Shown here piece by piece: positions 1 through 5,905 of a DNA stretch of 14,369 nucleotides. The stretch comes from VAXT01 sp964591295 (GTDB lineage: Bacteria; Actinomycetota; Thermoleophilia; Gaiellales; Gaiellaceae): positions 1 through 14,369 of the forward strand of contig CAZQAG010000060.1 of NCBI GenBank assembly GCA_964591295.1, read 5' to 3'. The stretch's first letter is position 1. The number at the start of each line of letters is the position of its first letter. The notes beneath the pieces were generated by a model. The model was not told the origin of the DNA. It saw only the letters and a list, made by a program, of their open reading frames with translations, and searched no databases. A program made the position numbers and the translations under genes.

Positions 1-115
1 ACCTCCACCTCCACCTCCACCTCCACCTCCACCTCCACCTCCACCTCCACCTCCTCCACCTCCACCTCCACCTCCACCTCCACCTCCTCCACCTCCGCCA
101 CTACCTCCTCCACCT
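1..115 (+). repeat. Imperfect (CCTCCA)n hexanucleotide tract encoding polyproline
   Basis: A near-uniform tandem of CCTCCA units runs from the left edge to about position 115. It is interrupted by in-frame CCT insertions near 51 and 86 and by CCG CCA CTA near 95-103. All interruptions keep the proline frame. Tracts like this change length by replication slippage in steps of one or two prolines. The window begins inside the repeat, which is also a common place for an assembly to break. Confidence 0.9.
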
Positions 116-325
116 CAAGCGACCCGCTGCCGTGTTCCGACCCTAATTGGCCTAAAATTGCCGGCGGCCCGAGCCCGCATTCATCGCGCCCATTGCTCCC
201 TCGGCCGTGTCCGCCGCGTCCGCTCGAGGCGCGTTGGCCGAGTGATTGCGCAGAACCCGCGCGCCCGCACATGGCGACCGCGAGGGGCTAGGGTGAACCT
301 TGTGGTCGGTCGCCGAGGCCGCTGA
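1..325 (+). CDS. C-terminal part of an exported polyproline-PASTA protein (5' end outside window)
   Basis: The frame opening at base 2 stays open to a TGA at 323-325. The first 38 visible codons are proline except for one leucine (CTA), written mostly as alternating CCT and CCA. After this linker comes a PASTA-type domain: RCRVPTLIGLKLPAARARI, then HCSLGRVRRVRSRRVGRVIA, then QNPRARTWRPRGARVNLVV. It has the usual VP..G...A...I, a GxVI.Q.P segment and a closing LVV strand. It is very arginine-rich and carries two cysteines, before VP and in the helix. PASTA domains bind peptidoglycan or its fragments, usually outside the cell. About 37 of 65 residues match the tail of the convergent propeller protein at 985-2142, so the missing N-terminal part may also be an exported propeller; that is inference. 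No terminator hairpin with a T-run is visible downstream. Confidence 0.8.
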   Translation, partial: PPPPPPPPPPPPPPPPPPPPPPPPPPPPPPPPPLPPPPQATRCRVPTLIGLKLPAARARIHRAHCSLGRVRRVRSRRVGRVIAQNPRARTWRPRGARVNLVVGRRGR

Positions 326-475
326 GCGCCGCTTCCGAATTCTTTATGGCCTGAGGAAGCGATCGAAAGGCCTCTGCGCGTATCGATTACTCATACTCGG
401 TAGTCGGATCGAGCGAGGCTTCGGGCTTCGTCCGGCGTGAGGCGAAGGCACGATCTCCTTTAGCGCAGCGACCTT

Positions 476-730
476 CTACTTAGGCACAACAGGGGAATAA
501 GGAAAGTCGCCTGGTGGTGTGACCGGATCCGGCTCGAACGGATCCGGAGGAGAGCAGTGAAGCGGTGATTCCGTTTGCCAGTACACCTCCCAGCTGAACA
601 GGAGTTGCCAGTGGCAACGACCAAATTGAGGATCAAATCGCGGCGTGTCAAGCCGACGATTTGAGTTGTAATAAGTCACATGCAGCGGATCGCATTGCGT
701 ATTGTTCTCATTGTAGTTCTCGTTGAACAC
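476..730 (-). CDS. Hypothetical short ORF, unrecognised, possibly a gene remnant
   Basis: I do not recognise this frame. From a GTG it encodes 84 residues rich in Asn, Tyr, Trp and Phe at the start (VFNENYNENNTQCDPLHVTY) and ending in a proline/acidic tail (SPPDPFEPDPVTPPGDFPY). The frame is open for about six more codons upstream (QWLTV precedes the N-terminal Phe) before a TGA. No Shine-Dalgarno sequence is seen. Another minus-strand frame ending at 733 runs up to 915, so a single-base frameshift near 733 could have split a longer gene. The aromatic-rich composition differs from random shadow frames in GC-rich DNA, which tend to be rich in Arg, Ala and Pro. That is the main reason to list it. 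It could equally be noncoding. Confidence 0.25.
   Translation of the reverse strand: MFNENYNENNTQCDPLHVTYYNSNRRLDTPRFDPQFGRCHWQLLFSWEVYWQTESPLHCSPPDPFEPDPVTPPGDFPYSPVVPK
523..547. repeat. Perfect 9-bp inverted repeat, 7-nt loop
   Basis: CCGGATCCG at 523-531 pairs exactly with CGGATCCGG at 539-547 around the loop GCTCGAA. No T-run follows on either strand, so it is not a standard intrinsic terminator. Read on the minus strand it encodes the DPFEPDP part of the hypothetical ORF at 476-730, so it may simply be a duplicated codon string. Confidence 0.5.
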
Positions 731-984
731 GGTCAGCCATTGGGAATGTCAATAGGCGAGGGACCAAGATCCCCGAGTTGAGCGATGAGGGGCTCATTTG
801 TACGGGAACTCATGCAGATGATCGGCCACAGTTGCGAACCTTCGCCCTCCAGCAACCAGTCTGGACCGGAGGGGCTTGGAATGAGGCGGATAGCGACGGA
901 GAAGATCGAGGACATGGAGCCGCCGCTCGTCGCTTGCGCCGGGGGCGCCCAAAAGAACCTCGAAGAGCTCGCCGAAGAGTCGGA

Positions 985-2142
985 CTAGCGCCGGACGGCT
1001 CTTCGGCCGACTACGAGGCTCATTCGACCACCCCTGCGGAGTACCCTTCCCGCTCGCGGCTTCTGCGAGATGACGCGGCCCCCGCGCTTCGACCTAGCAT
1101 GGCGGATACGTCCGACCGAGCAGCCTGCTCGCCTGATCCTGGCCCGCGCCGTTGCGACGCGGTGCCCCACGACGCGGGGGACATGGCAACGGGCGATGGG
1201 CGGCGGCGGCGGCGGCGGCGACCGAGGCGGCGGGGGCGGCGCACCGAAGATACTCGAGTCGCTGCGCTCGAAGGCGAGCTTGCTTCCGTCCGGCGACCAT
1301 GCGGGATCTTCGTCGTACCATGTGTTGTTGCTGAGGTCGACTCGACCGCTCCCATCGGCGTTCATGACGAAGATCTCCAGGTCATAGACACCTGGGACGG
1401 GGTAAGGATTACGCGTAAATGCGATCTTCGTTCCGTCCGGCGACCATGCCGGATCGGAGTCGTACTGAGAGTCGTTCGTGAGGTTCATCGCGTCACTACC
1501 GTCGGGATTCATCACGAGGATGTCGAAGGCTGTATCCATGCCTCGGGCAAAAGCGATCTTCGCGCCGTCCGGGGACCAAGCTGGGCTGGTCTCGACGGTC
1601 GCTCCGCTTGTGAGGGCCGTTTGGCCGCTACCGTCGGCGTTCATTAGGTAGATGTCGAAGTTGCCGAGGAATGTCCCGCTGGCGAAGGCGATCTCGGTTC
1701 CGTCCGGCGACCACGACGGCTCTACGTCGTCGGCGACGCTGTTGGTGAGATTCACCTGATCGCTGCCGTCCGCGTTCATGACGACGATGTCTCGCGCAGC
1801 TCCGTCGCCGCTGGAGAAAGCGATTTTCGTGCCGTCGGGCGACCAAGCTGGCTCGACATTCCAGACTGCGTTGTTCGTCAGCGGCCGAGGGTTGCTTCCA
1901 TCGGCGTCCATGACGAAGATCTGCACGGCGCTCGAGTAGGCGATTTTCTTTCCGTCCGGCGACCAGGCGGCATTCGAGTCCCACCGGGGGTTGTTGGTGA
2001 GGTCCAGCTCGCCGGTTCCGTCCGCATTCATGACGAAGAGATCCGGAACTGGGAGAGCGGATCCAGCCGATTCCGCGCTACCCGAGCAGGCGAGAAGGGC
2101 GGCAACTGCGAGGGCGACAATTTGGACAGCGTGACGGAACAT
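985..2142 (-). CDS. Exported TolB-like six-bladed beta-propeller with polyproline linker and C-terminal PASTA domain
   Basis: A 385-residue protein. The start is the ATG at 2142 because AGGAGG lies 5 nt upstream and a signal peptide follows at once; an in-frame ATG at 2259 would add 39 residues with no export signal. Residues 1-18 are hydrophobic and lead to LLACSG, which could be a lipobox with Cys19, or the site could be ordinary signal peptidase cleavage near GSA. Residues 30-295 contain six copies of a TolB/PD40 unit, each with a VMNADGSG-like strand and a WSPDG-(T)KIAF strand; WSPDG occurs six times, matching a six-bladed propeller. Residues 301-315 are a proline linker, and 318-380 form an Arg-rich PASTA domain with Cys319 and Cys341. 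A likely role is binding a wall-associated or extracellular ligand, since PASTA domains bind peptidoglycan. No catalytic motif is seen. It is not the Tol-Pal TolB: no tol neighbours are present. Confidence 0.88.
   Translation of the reverse strand: MFRHAVQIVALAVAALLACSGSAESAGSALPVPDLFVMNADGTGELDLTNNPRWDSNAAWSPDGKKIAYSSAVQIFVMDADGSNPRPLTNNAVWNVEPAWSPDGTKIAFSSGDGAARDIVVMNADGSDQVNLTNSVADDVEPSWSPDGTEIAFASGTFLGNFDIYLMNADGSGQTALTSGATVETSPAWSPDGAKIAFARGMDTAFDILVMNPDGSDAMNLTNDSQYDSDPAWSPDGTKIAFTRNPYPVPGVYDLEIFVMNADGSGRVDLSNNTWYDEDPAWSPDGSKLAFERSDSSIFGAPPPPPRSPPPPPPPIARCHVPRVVGHRVATARARIRRAGCSVGRIRHARSKRGGRVISQKPRAGRVLRRGGRMSLVVGRRAVRR
1198..1246 (-). repeat. Low-complexity GGC/GGT tract encoding the proline linker
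   Basis: The plus strand shows GGGCGGCGGCGGCGG-like DNA that on the minus strand encodes two proline blocks separated by Arg-Ser. It uses CCG/CCC codons, unlike the CCT/CCA codons of the paralogous linker at 1-115, so the two linkers seem to have expanded independently. Confidence 0.75.
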
Positions 2143-2147
2143 GACTG

Positions 2148-2153
2148 CCTCCT
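2148..2153 (-). promoter_or_regulatory. Shine-Dalgarno AGGAGG for the propeller gene
   Basis: On the minus strand AGGAGG ends 5 nt before the ATG at 2142. It is the strongest ribosome-binding site in the window and fixes the start ahead of the signal peptide. Confidence 0.85.
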
Positions 2154-2167
2154 GCCGGGTTCTGGCC

Positions 2168-2196
2168 AGTGTCGCACCGGACGGCGATCCGAACAA
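2168..2196 (-). promoter_or_regulatory. Candidate promoter of the propeller gene
   Basis: On the minus strand TTGTTC (2191-2196) is followed after 17 nt by GACACT (2168-2173), which keeps only the A and final T of a -10 box. It would give a leader of about 20 nt carrying the AGGAGG site. The -10 match is poor. Confidence 0.3.
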
Positions 2197-2221
2197 GAGG
2201 ACTTGCGCCCGCCACGTGCGC

Positions 2222-2249
2222 GCAGCGATACTGTACGCATAGTCGCTGC
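2222..2249. repeat. 7-bp inverted repeat in the divergent promoter region
   Basis: GCAGCGA (2222-2228) and TCGCTGC (2243-2249) are perfect inverted copies with a 14-nt centre. The site lies upstream of both the candidate propeller promoter and the valS promoter, so it could be an operator or a chance repeat. It is too small for a T-box leader. Confidence 0.35.
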
Positions 2250-2296
2250 CTGACCGCATCCCTCGAACGCCTACGGACGCTGAGCGTTCGCGGCCT

Positions 2297-2302
2297 TACG
2301 AT
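2297..2302 (+). promoter_or_regulatory. Candidate -10 box of valS (leaderless transcript)
   Basis: TACGAT fits the actinobacterial TAnnnT -10 pattern and ends 6 nt before the valS ATG. Transcription would then start at or beside the A of ATG, giving a leaderless mRNA. No Shine-Dalgarno sequence precedes valS, which agrees. The -35 region (CGGACG at 2274-2279) is not recognisable. Confidence 0.4.
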
Positions 2303-2308
2303 GCGCCG

Positions 2309-4723
2309 ATGGAGCCGCTCTACAAGCCGCAAGGGGTCGAGGAGCGCTGGCAGCTCACCTGGGAGGAAGAGGGCCTCTACAACGCGGAGGCGGACGACCC
2401 GCGCAAGCCGTTCGTGATCTGCCAGCCGCCGCCGAACGTGACCGAGCGGCTGCACATGGGCCACGCGCTCAACGCGTCGGCGCAGGACGTCCTCATCCGC
2501 TGGCACCGCATGCGTGATTTCAACACGCTTTGGCAGCCGGGATACGACCACGCCGGCATCGCTCTCCAGGCGGTGATGACCCGGCGGCTGGCTGCGGAGG
2601 GGAAGACGCTGCAGGACGTAGGCCGGGAGCGCTTCGTGGAGCTCTGCCAGGACTTCATCCGCGACTACGGCGGCCAGATCATGGGGCAGCTCCGGTCGAT
2701 CGGCGCCTCGCTCGACTACCGGCGCCACCGCTTCACGATGGACGACGACTACGCGCGCGCGGTCATGCGCTTCTTCGCGTACCTCTCCGACAGGGGCTAC
2801 ATCTACCGGGGAACGCGAATCGTGAACTGGTGCACGGGCTGCGCGAGCACCGTCTCGGATCTCGAGGTGAACCACATCGACGTGGACGACACGCTCACCT
2901 GGATCCGCTATCCCCTCGCCGACGGTGATGGTCACGTGACGATCGCGACCGTGCGGCCGCCGACCATGCTGGCGGACGTCGCGGTGGCCGTGCATCCGGA
3001 CGACGAGCGCTACAAGGCCCTGGTCGGCAAGGAGGCGATCGTGCCGGTCGCAGATCGCAGGGTTCCGATCATCGCCGACGAGCGCGTCGACCCCGAGTTC
3101 GGAACCGGCGCCGTCAAGATCACGCCCGGCCACGACCCGATGGACTGGGAGATCGGCCGCGACCACTCCCTGCCGGAGCCGATGGTGATCGGCCTCGACG
3201 GGCTGATGACCGAAGAAGCCGGTGAGCTCGCGGGGCTCACGCAGGCCGAGGCCGAGGAGCAGATCCTGGCGCGCCTGAAGGAGCAGGGCCTGCTCGAGAA
3301 GCGCGAGTCTTTCCACCACTCGGTTGGCCATTGCGACCGTTCCGGAGACCGGATCGAGCCCCTCGTCCTCCTGCAGTGGTGGGTCGAGATGGACGAGCTC
3401 GCGAAGCCCGCGATCGCTGCGCTGCGCGGGGGCCGCGTGCGCTCGAAGCCCGAGCAGCAGACGAAGGTCATGCTCTCCTACCTCGAGAACATCCGACCCT
3501 GGTGCATCTCGCGGCAGCTCTGGTGGGGCCACCGGATTCCCGTCTGGTATTGCGGCGAGGGCCACACGACGATCGCGGAGACCGAGCCGTCGAAGTGCAA
3601 AAAATGCGGGATGGGAGAGCTCAGGCAGGACGACGACGTGCTCGACACCTGGTTCTCGTCAGCCCTCTGGCCGTTCGCGACGCTCGGGTGGCCCGATCAG
3701 ACGCCCGATCTCGAGACCTTCTATCCGGGCGACGTCTGCTCGACCGGACGCGACATCAACTTCCTCTGGGTCTCGCGGATGATCTGGGCCGGAATCGAGC
3801 TGATGGGCGAGGAGCCGTTCCACGACGTCAACTACCACTCGATGATCCTCGCTCCCGATGGGCGGCGGATGTCCAAGAGCCTCGGCACCGGGATCGATCC
3901 GACCGACCTGATCGCCGAGCACGGCGCCGACGCGACCCGCTACGGGCTTCTGAAGATGGCCTCCACCCAGGACGTGCGGTTTTCGGCGGGCGCGATCGCA
4001 GAGGGTCGCAGGCTCGCGAACAAGCTCTGGAACGTGTCCCGCCTGATTCTCGCGAACGTGGGGGAGGCGCAGCCCGAGGTGAAACCGCGCGACGTCGAGG
4101 AGCGGTGGATGCTCGCGCGCCTCGACGCCGCCCGAGCAGAGCTGGAGCAATCGATTGCGGACTTCGAGTTCTCGCCTGCGACCAGCACGCTCTACCACCT
4201 CACCTTCGACGATTTCTGCGACTGGTACGCCGAGGCGATCAAACCGCGCCTCTACGGCGGCGACGAGGATGCGCGCGCGACCGCACTGGCCGCTCTCGAG
4301 CGCCTGCTGAAGCTCCTGCACCCCGTGATGCCGCACGTGACCGAAGAGATCTGGTCGAACCTCCCGAACCGCGCGACGCGGCTGATCCTCGCATCCTGGC
4401 CGACGCCCGATTCGAGCTACGCCGGAGATGCCGGGGCTCTCGACCGGGTCCAGGAAGCTGCGGCGATCTTCCGTCGTAGCGGCGTTCGCGCCCGGCTCGA
4501 GGGTGACGAGCTGCGGATCTTCGAGGTAGTCGTGAAACCGGACCGCGTGAAGACCGACGGCGACAGGGCCGCCGAGAGCGAGCGGCTCCGCAAGGAGATC
4601 GCGCGCGCCGAGGCGATGCTCGAGAACGAGCGGTTCACCTCGAAGGCGCCCCCCGAGGTCGTCGAGGCGGAGCGCGAGAAGCTCGAGCGCTACCGTCGTG
4701 AGGTCGATGCCCTCGGCGACTAA
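2309..4723 (+). CDS. valS: Valine--tRNA ligase (ValRS)
   Basis: This 804-residue class I synthetase charges tRNA-Val in the cytoplasm. The start ATG gives the typical ValRS opening (YKPQGVEERW). The HIGH motif is HMGH at residues 49-52 within PPPNVTERLHMGH, where most ValRS have NVTGSLHMGH. The KMSKS loop is RMSKS at 520-524. The CP1 editing domain spans roughly 190-330. Arg216, Thr219, Phe264, Lys270, Thr272, Asp276, Asp279 and Glu281 are present, and by recall these match the Thermus editing pocket, but the usual RPET reads RPPT (Pro218). Cysteines at 175/178 and 415/430/433 suggest zinc sites. The anticodon-binding domain is about 590-700, and a coiled-coil tail typical of ValRS covers about 755-804. 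It is shorter than most bacterial ValRS (about 860-950). The 3' end overlaps folC by 17 bp. Confidence 0.97.
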   Translation: MEPLYKPQGVEERWQLTWEEEGLYNAEADDPRKPFVICQPPPNVTERLHMGHALNASAQDVLIRWHRMRDFNTLWQPGYDHAGIALQAVMTRRLAAEGKTLQDVGRERFVELCQDFIRDYGGQIMGQLRSIGASLDYRRHRFTMDDDYARAVMRFFAYLSDRGYIYRGTRIVNWCTGCASTVSDLEVNHIDVDDTLTWIRYPLADGDGHVTIATVRPPTMLADVAVAVHPDDERYKALVGKEAIVPVADRRVPIIADERVDPEFGTGAVKITPGHDPMDWEIGRDHSLPEPMVIGLDGLMTEEAGELAGLTQAEAEEQILARLKEQGLLEKRESFHHSVGHCDRSGDRIEPLVLLQWWVEMDELAKPAIAALRGGRVRSKPEQQTKVMLSYLENIRPWCISRQLWWGHRIPVWYCGEGHTTIAETEPSKCKKCGMGELRQDDDVLDTWFSSALWPFATLGWPDQTPDLETFYPGDVCSTGRDINFLWVSRMIWAGIELMGEEPFHDVNYHSMILAPDGRRMSKSLGTGIDPTDLIAEHGADATRYGLLKMASTQDVRFSAGAIAEGRRLANKLWNVSRLILANVGEAQPEVKPRDVEERWMLARLDAARAELEQSIADFEFSPATSTLYHLTFDDFCDWYAEAIKPRLYGGDEDARATALAALERLLKLLHPVMPHVTEEIWSNLPNRATRLILASWPTPDSSYAGDAGALDRVQEAAAIFRRSGVRARLEGDELRIFEVVVKPDRVKTDGDRAAESERLRKEIARAEAMLENERFTSKAPPEVVEAEREKLERYRREVDALGD

Positions 4724-5756
4724 GCCTTCGACGGCGACGGCGTGGGTTGCCTCGCTCAGCCCGTGGCCTGAGGAGTTCGGCCTCGACCGCATGCGGGAGC
4801 TCCTCGCGGCGCTCGGAGATCCCCAGCGCGCCTTTCCGTCGGTCCACGTGGTCGGGACGAACGGCAAGTCCACCGCGACCAGGACGGTCGCCGCGCTCCT
4901 GCGAACCGAGGGCCTTCGGGCAGGGGCCTACACTTCGCCGCACGTCTCCGGCTGGCACGAGCGGTTGGATTGTGATCCGGCAACGTTCGAGCGGGCCGTC
5001 GCGCGGGTTCGCGGTTCCGCGGAACCGCTTGAGGCGACCCAGTTCGAGGTGCTGACCGCCGCCGCCTTCGCCGAGTTCGCGGCGAGCGGCGTGGACGTCG
5101 CCGTGGTCGAAGCTGGCCTCGGCGGGAGGCTCGACGCGACGAACGTCGTCGACGCGACCGTCGTCCTGCTCACGAATGTCGCCCTCGAGCACACGGATGT
5201 GCTCGGCGACACGCCCGAGCAGATCGCGAGGGAGAAACTTGCAGTTGCGCATGCGGCAAGAATAGTTGTCATGTCGGACAACACGCATGAAGACCTCGTC
5301 CCCCCGAGCGCGACCGTGGTGCTCGGGGCCGCGCGCGAGGCTGCCGAGGCGTACCTCGACCGACCCGTCCGGCACGAGGTCGAGGTCGAGCTACCCGGAC
5401 GTCTCGAGCGCCGGGGCGACGAGGTCTGGGACGGAGCGCACACTCCGGAGGGGGTCGACTGGCTGCTCGCGCGCCTCCCGGCTCGCGACTACGTCCTCTG
5501 CGTCTCGATCCTCGGCGACAAGCGGATCGACGAGCTCCTCGCGCGGCTTGCTCGCGCGGGCCGCACGCTTGTCGCAACGCGTTCGACGAACGCCCGCGCC
5601 CTCCCCGAGAACGAGCTCGCGGCACAGGCGAAACCGCACTTCGAGCGCGTCGAAGCCGTCGCCGATCCACACGAGGCTCTCGCTCGAGCACGCACGTTCG
5701 GCGGCCCCGTGCTCGTCACCGGATCGCTCTACCTCCTCGCGGATCTGTACTCATGA
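4707..5756 (+). CDS. folC: Folylpolyglutamate synthase / dihydrofolate synthase-like Mur ligase
   Basis: This Mur-ligase family enzyme would add glutamate to folates (and perhaps to dihydropteroate), using ATP. The ATG at 4707 is chosen for the GAGG just upstream; an in-frame GTG at 4698 is possible. Visible motifs, numbered from ATG: P-loop GTNGKST (50-56), YTSPHVSGWHERL (75-87), EAGLGGRLDATNVVDATVV (135-153), ALEHTDVLG (159-167) ending in EK (176-177), LPGRLER (229-235) and DGAHTPEG (242-249). Several differ from the usual forms: GTNGKGS, LDHT and DGAHNP. At 349 residues it is clearly shorter than typical FolC (about 420-430). The GEHQ..N segment normally lying between the EK motif and the C-terminal domain is not recognisable. 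It overlaps valS by 17 bp and shares ATGA with the next gene. The valS-folC pairing supports the name; bifunctionality is uncertain. Confidence 0.88.
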   Translation: MPSATKPSTATAWVASLSPWPEEFGLDRMRELLAALGDPQRAFPSVHVVGTNGKSTATRTVAALLRTEGLRAGAYTSPHVSGWHERLDCDPATFERAVARVRGSAEPLEATQFEVLTAAAFAEFAASGVDVAVVEAGLGGRLDATNVVDATVVLLTNVALEHTDVLGDTPEQIAREKLAVAHAARIVVMSDNTHEDLVPPSATVVLGAAREAAEAYLDRPVRHEVEVELPGRLERRGDEVWDGAHTPEGVDWLLARLPARDYVLCVSILGDKRIDELLARLARAGRTLVATRSTNARALPENELAAQAKPHFERVEAVADPHEALARARTFGGPVLVTGSLYLLADLYS

Positions 5757-5887
5757 GAGGAAGACGGCAGGGAGCGACGAAATCCGGCGAACGGCTGACG
5801 GTGTTCGTGTTCGCGGCCGTCGTCGTCATGACGATCGTCGGGTTCGCGTTTGCCGTCGGCTACATCGTCGGTCAACTTCTCCTATAA
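5753..5887 (+). CDS. Small single-pass membrane protein, 44 aa
   Basis: The ATG overlaps the folC stop as ATGA, and the frame runs to TAA at 5885-5887. The protein has a basic N-terminus (MRGRRQGATKSGER) followed by one long hydrophobic stretch at about residues 15-44, VFVFAAVVVMTIVGFAFAVG and then YIVGQLLL. This predicts a single membrane helix with the basic end inside the cell. It sits where Streptomyces has a DUF4233 membrane protein between folC and ndk, but it is far shorter and I see no clear sequence likeness, so equivalence is only positional. The translational coupling and GC-typical codons argue that it is a real gene. Function unknown. Confidence 0.7.
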   Translation: MRGRRQGATKSGERLTVFVFAAVVVMTIVGFAFAVGYIVGQLLL

Positions 5888-5905
5888 CGGGGAAAGAAGA
5901 AAACA

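Larger units (their letters stand above)
326..984. other. Intergenic stretch between two convergent PASTA genes, weakly coding at best
   Basis: This 659-bp gap lies between the stops of two convergent genes. Its middle part (about 440-780) is visibly richer in A and T than the rest of the window. I find no tRNA, rRNA or clear rho-independent terminator. It holds one minus-strand reading frame (476-730), a perfect hairpin (523-547), and short overlapping open frames on both strands at 733-988 that have no motif or ribosome site. The composition and broken frames suit decayed coding DNA or an old insertion, but nothing identifies its origin. Confidence 0.6.

Noticed and set aside
1..115. Tandem repeat considered as a CRISPR array or satellite
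   Set aside because: The unit is 6 bp with no spacers, stays in one proline frame and leads directly into a PASTA domain, so it is coding low-complexity DNA.
523..547. Possible tRNA T-arm (GGCTCGAAC inside a stem)
   Set aside because: The loop does not align with a TTCRANY T-loop and no acceptor, D or anticodon arms can be built around it.
778..1647. Long plus-strand open frame opposite the propeller gene
   Set aside because: It is antisense to the six WSPDG repeats; the translation is Arg/Gly/Ala-rich with repeats that merely mirror the propeller units, and it has no ribosome site.
2143..2308. T-box riboswitch upstream of valS
   Set aside because: The region is only 166 bp, has no T-box core sequence or terminator stem, and the likely -10 box is right beside the start codon.
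2078..3565. 495-codon minus-strand open frame over the start of valS
   Set aside because: Antisense to well-conserved ValRS motifs; its His/Arg/Val-rich translation is typical of GC-rich shadow frames.
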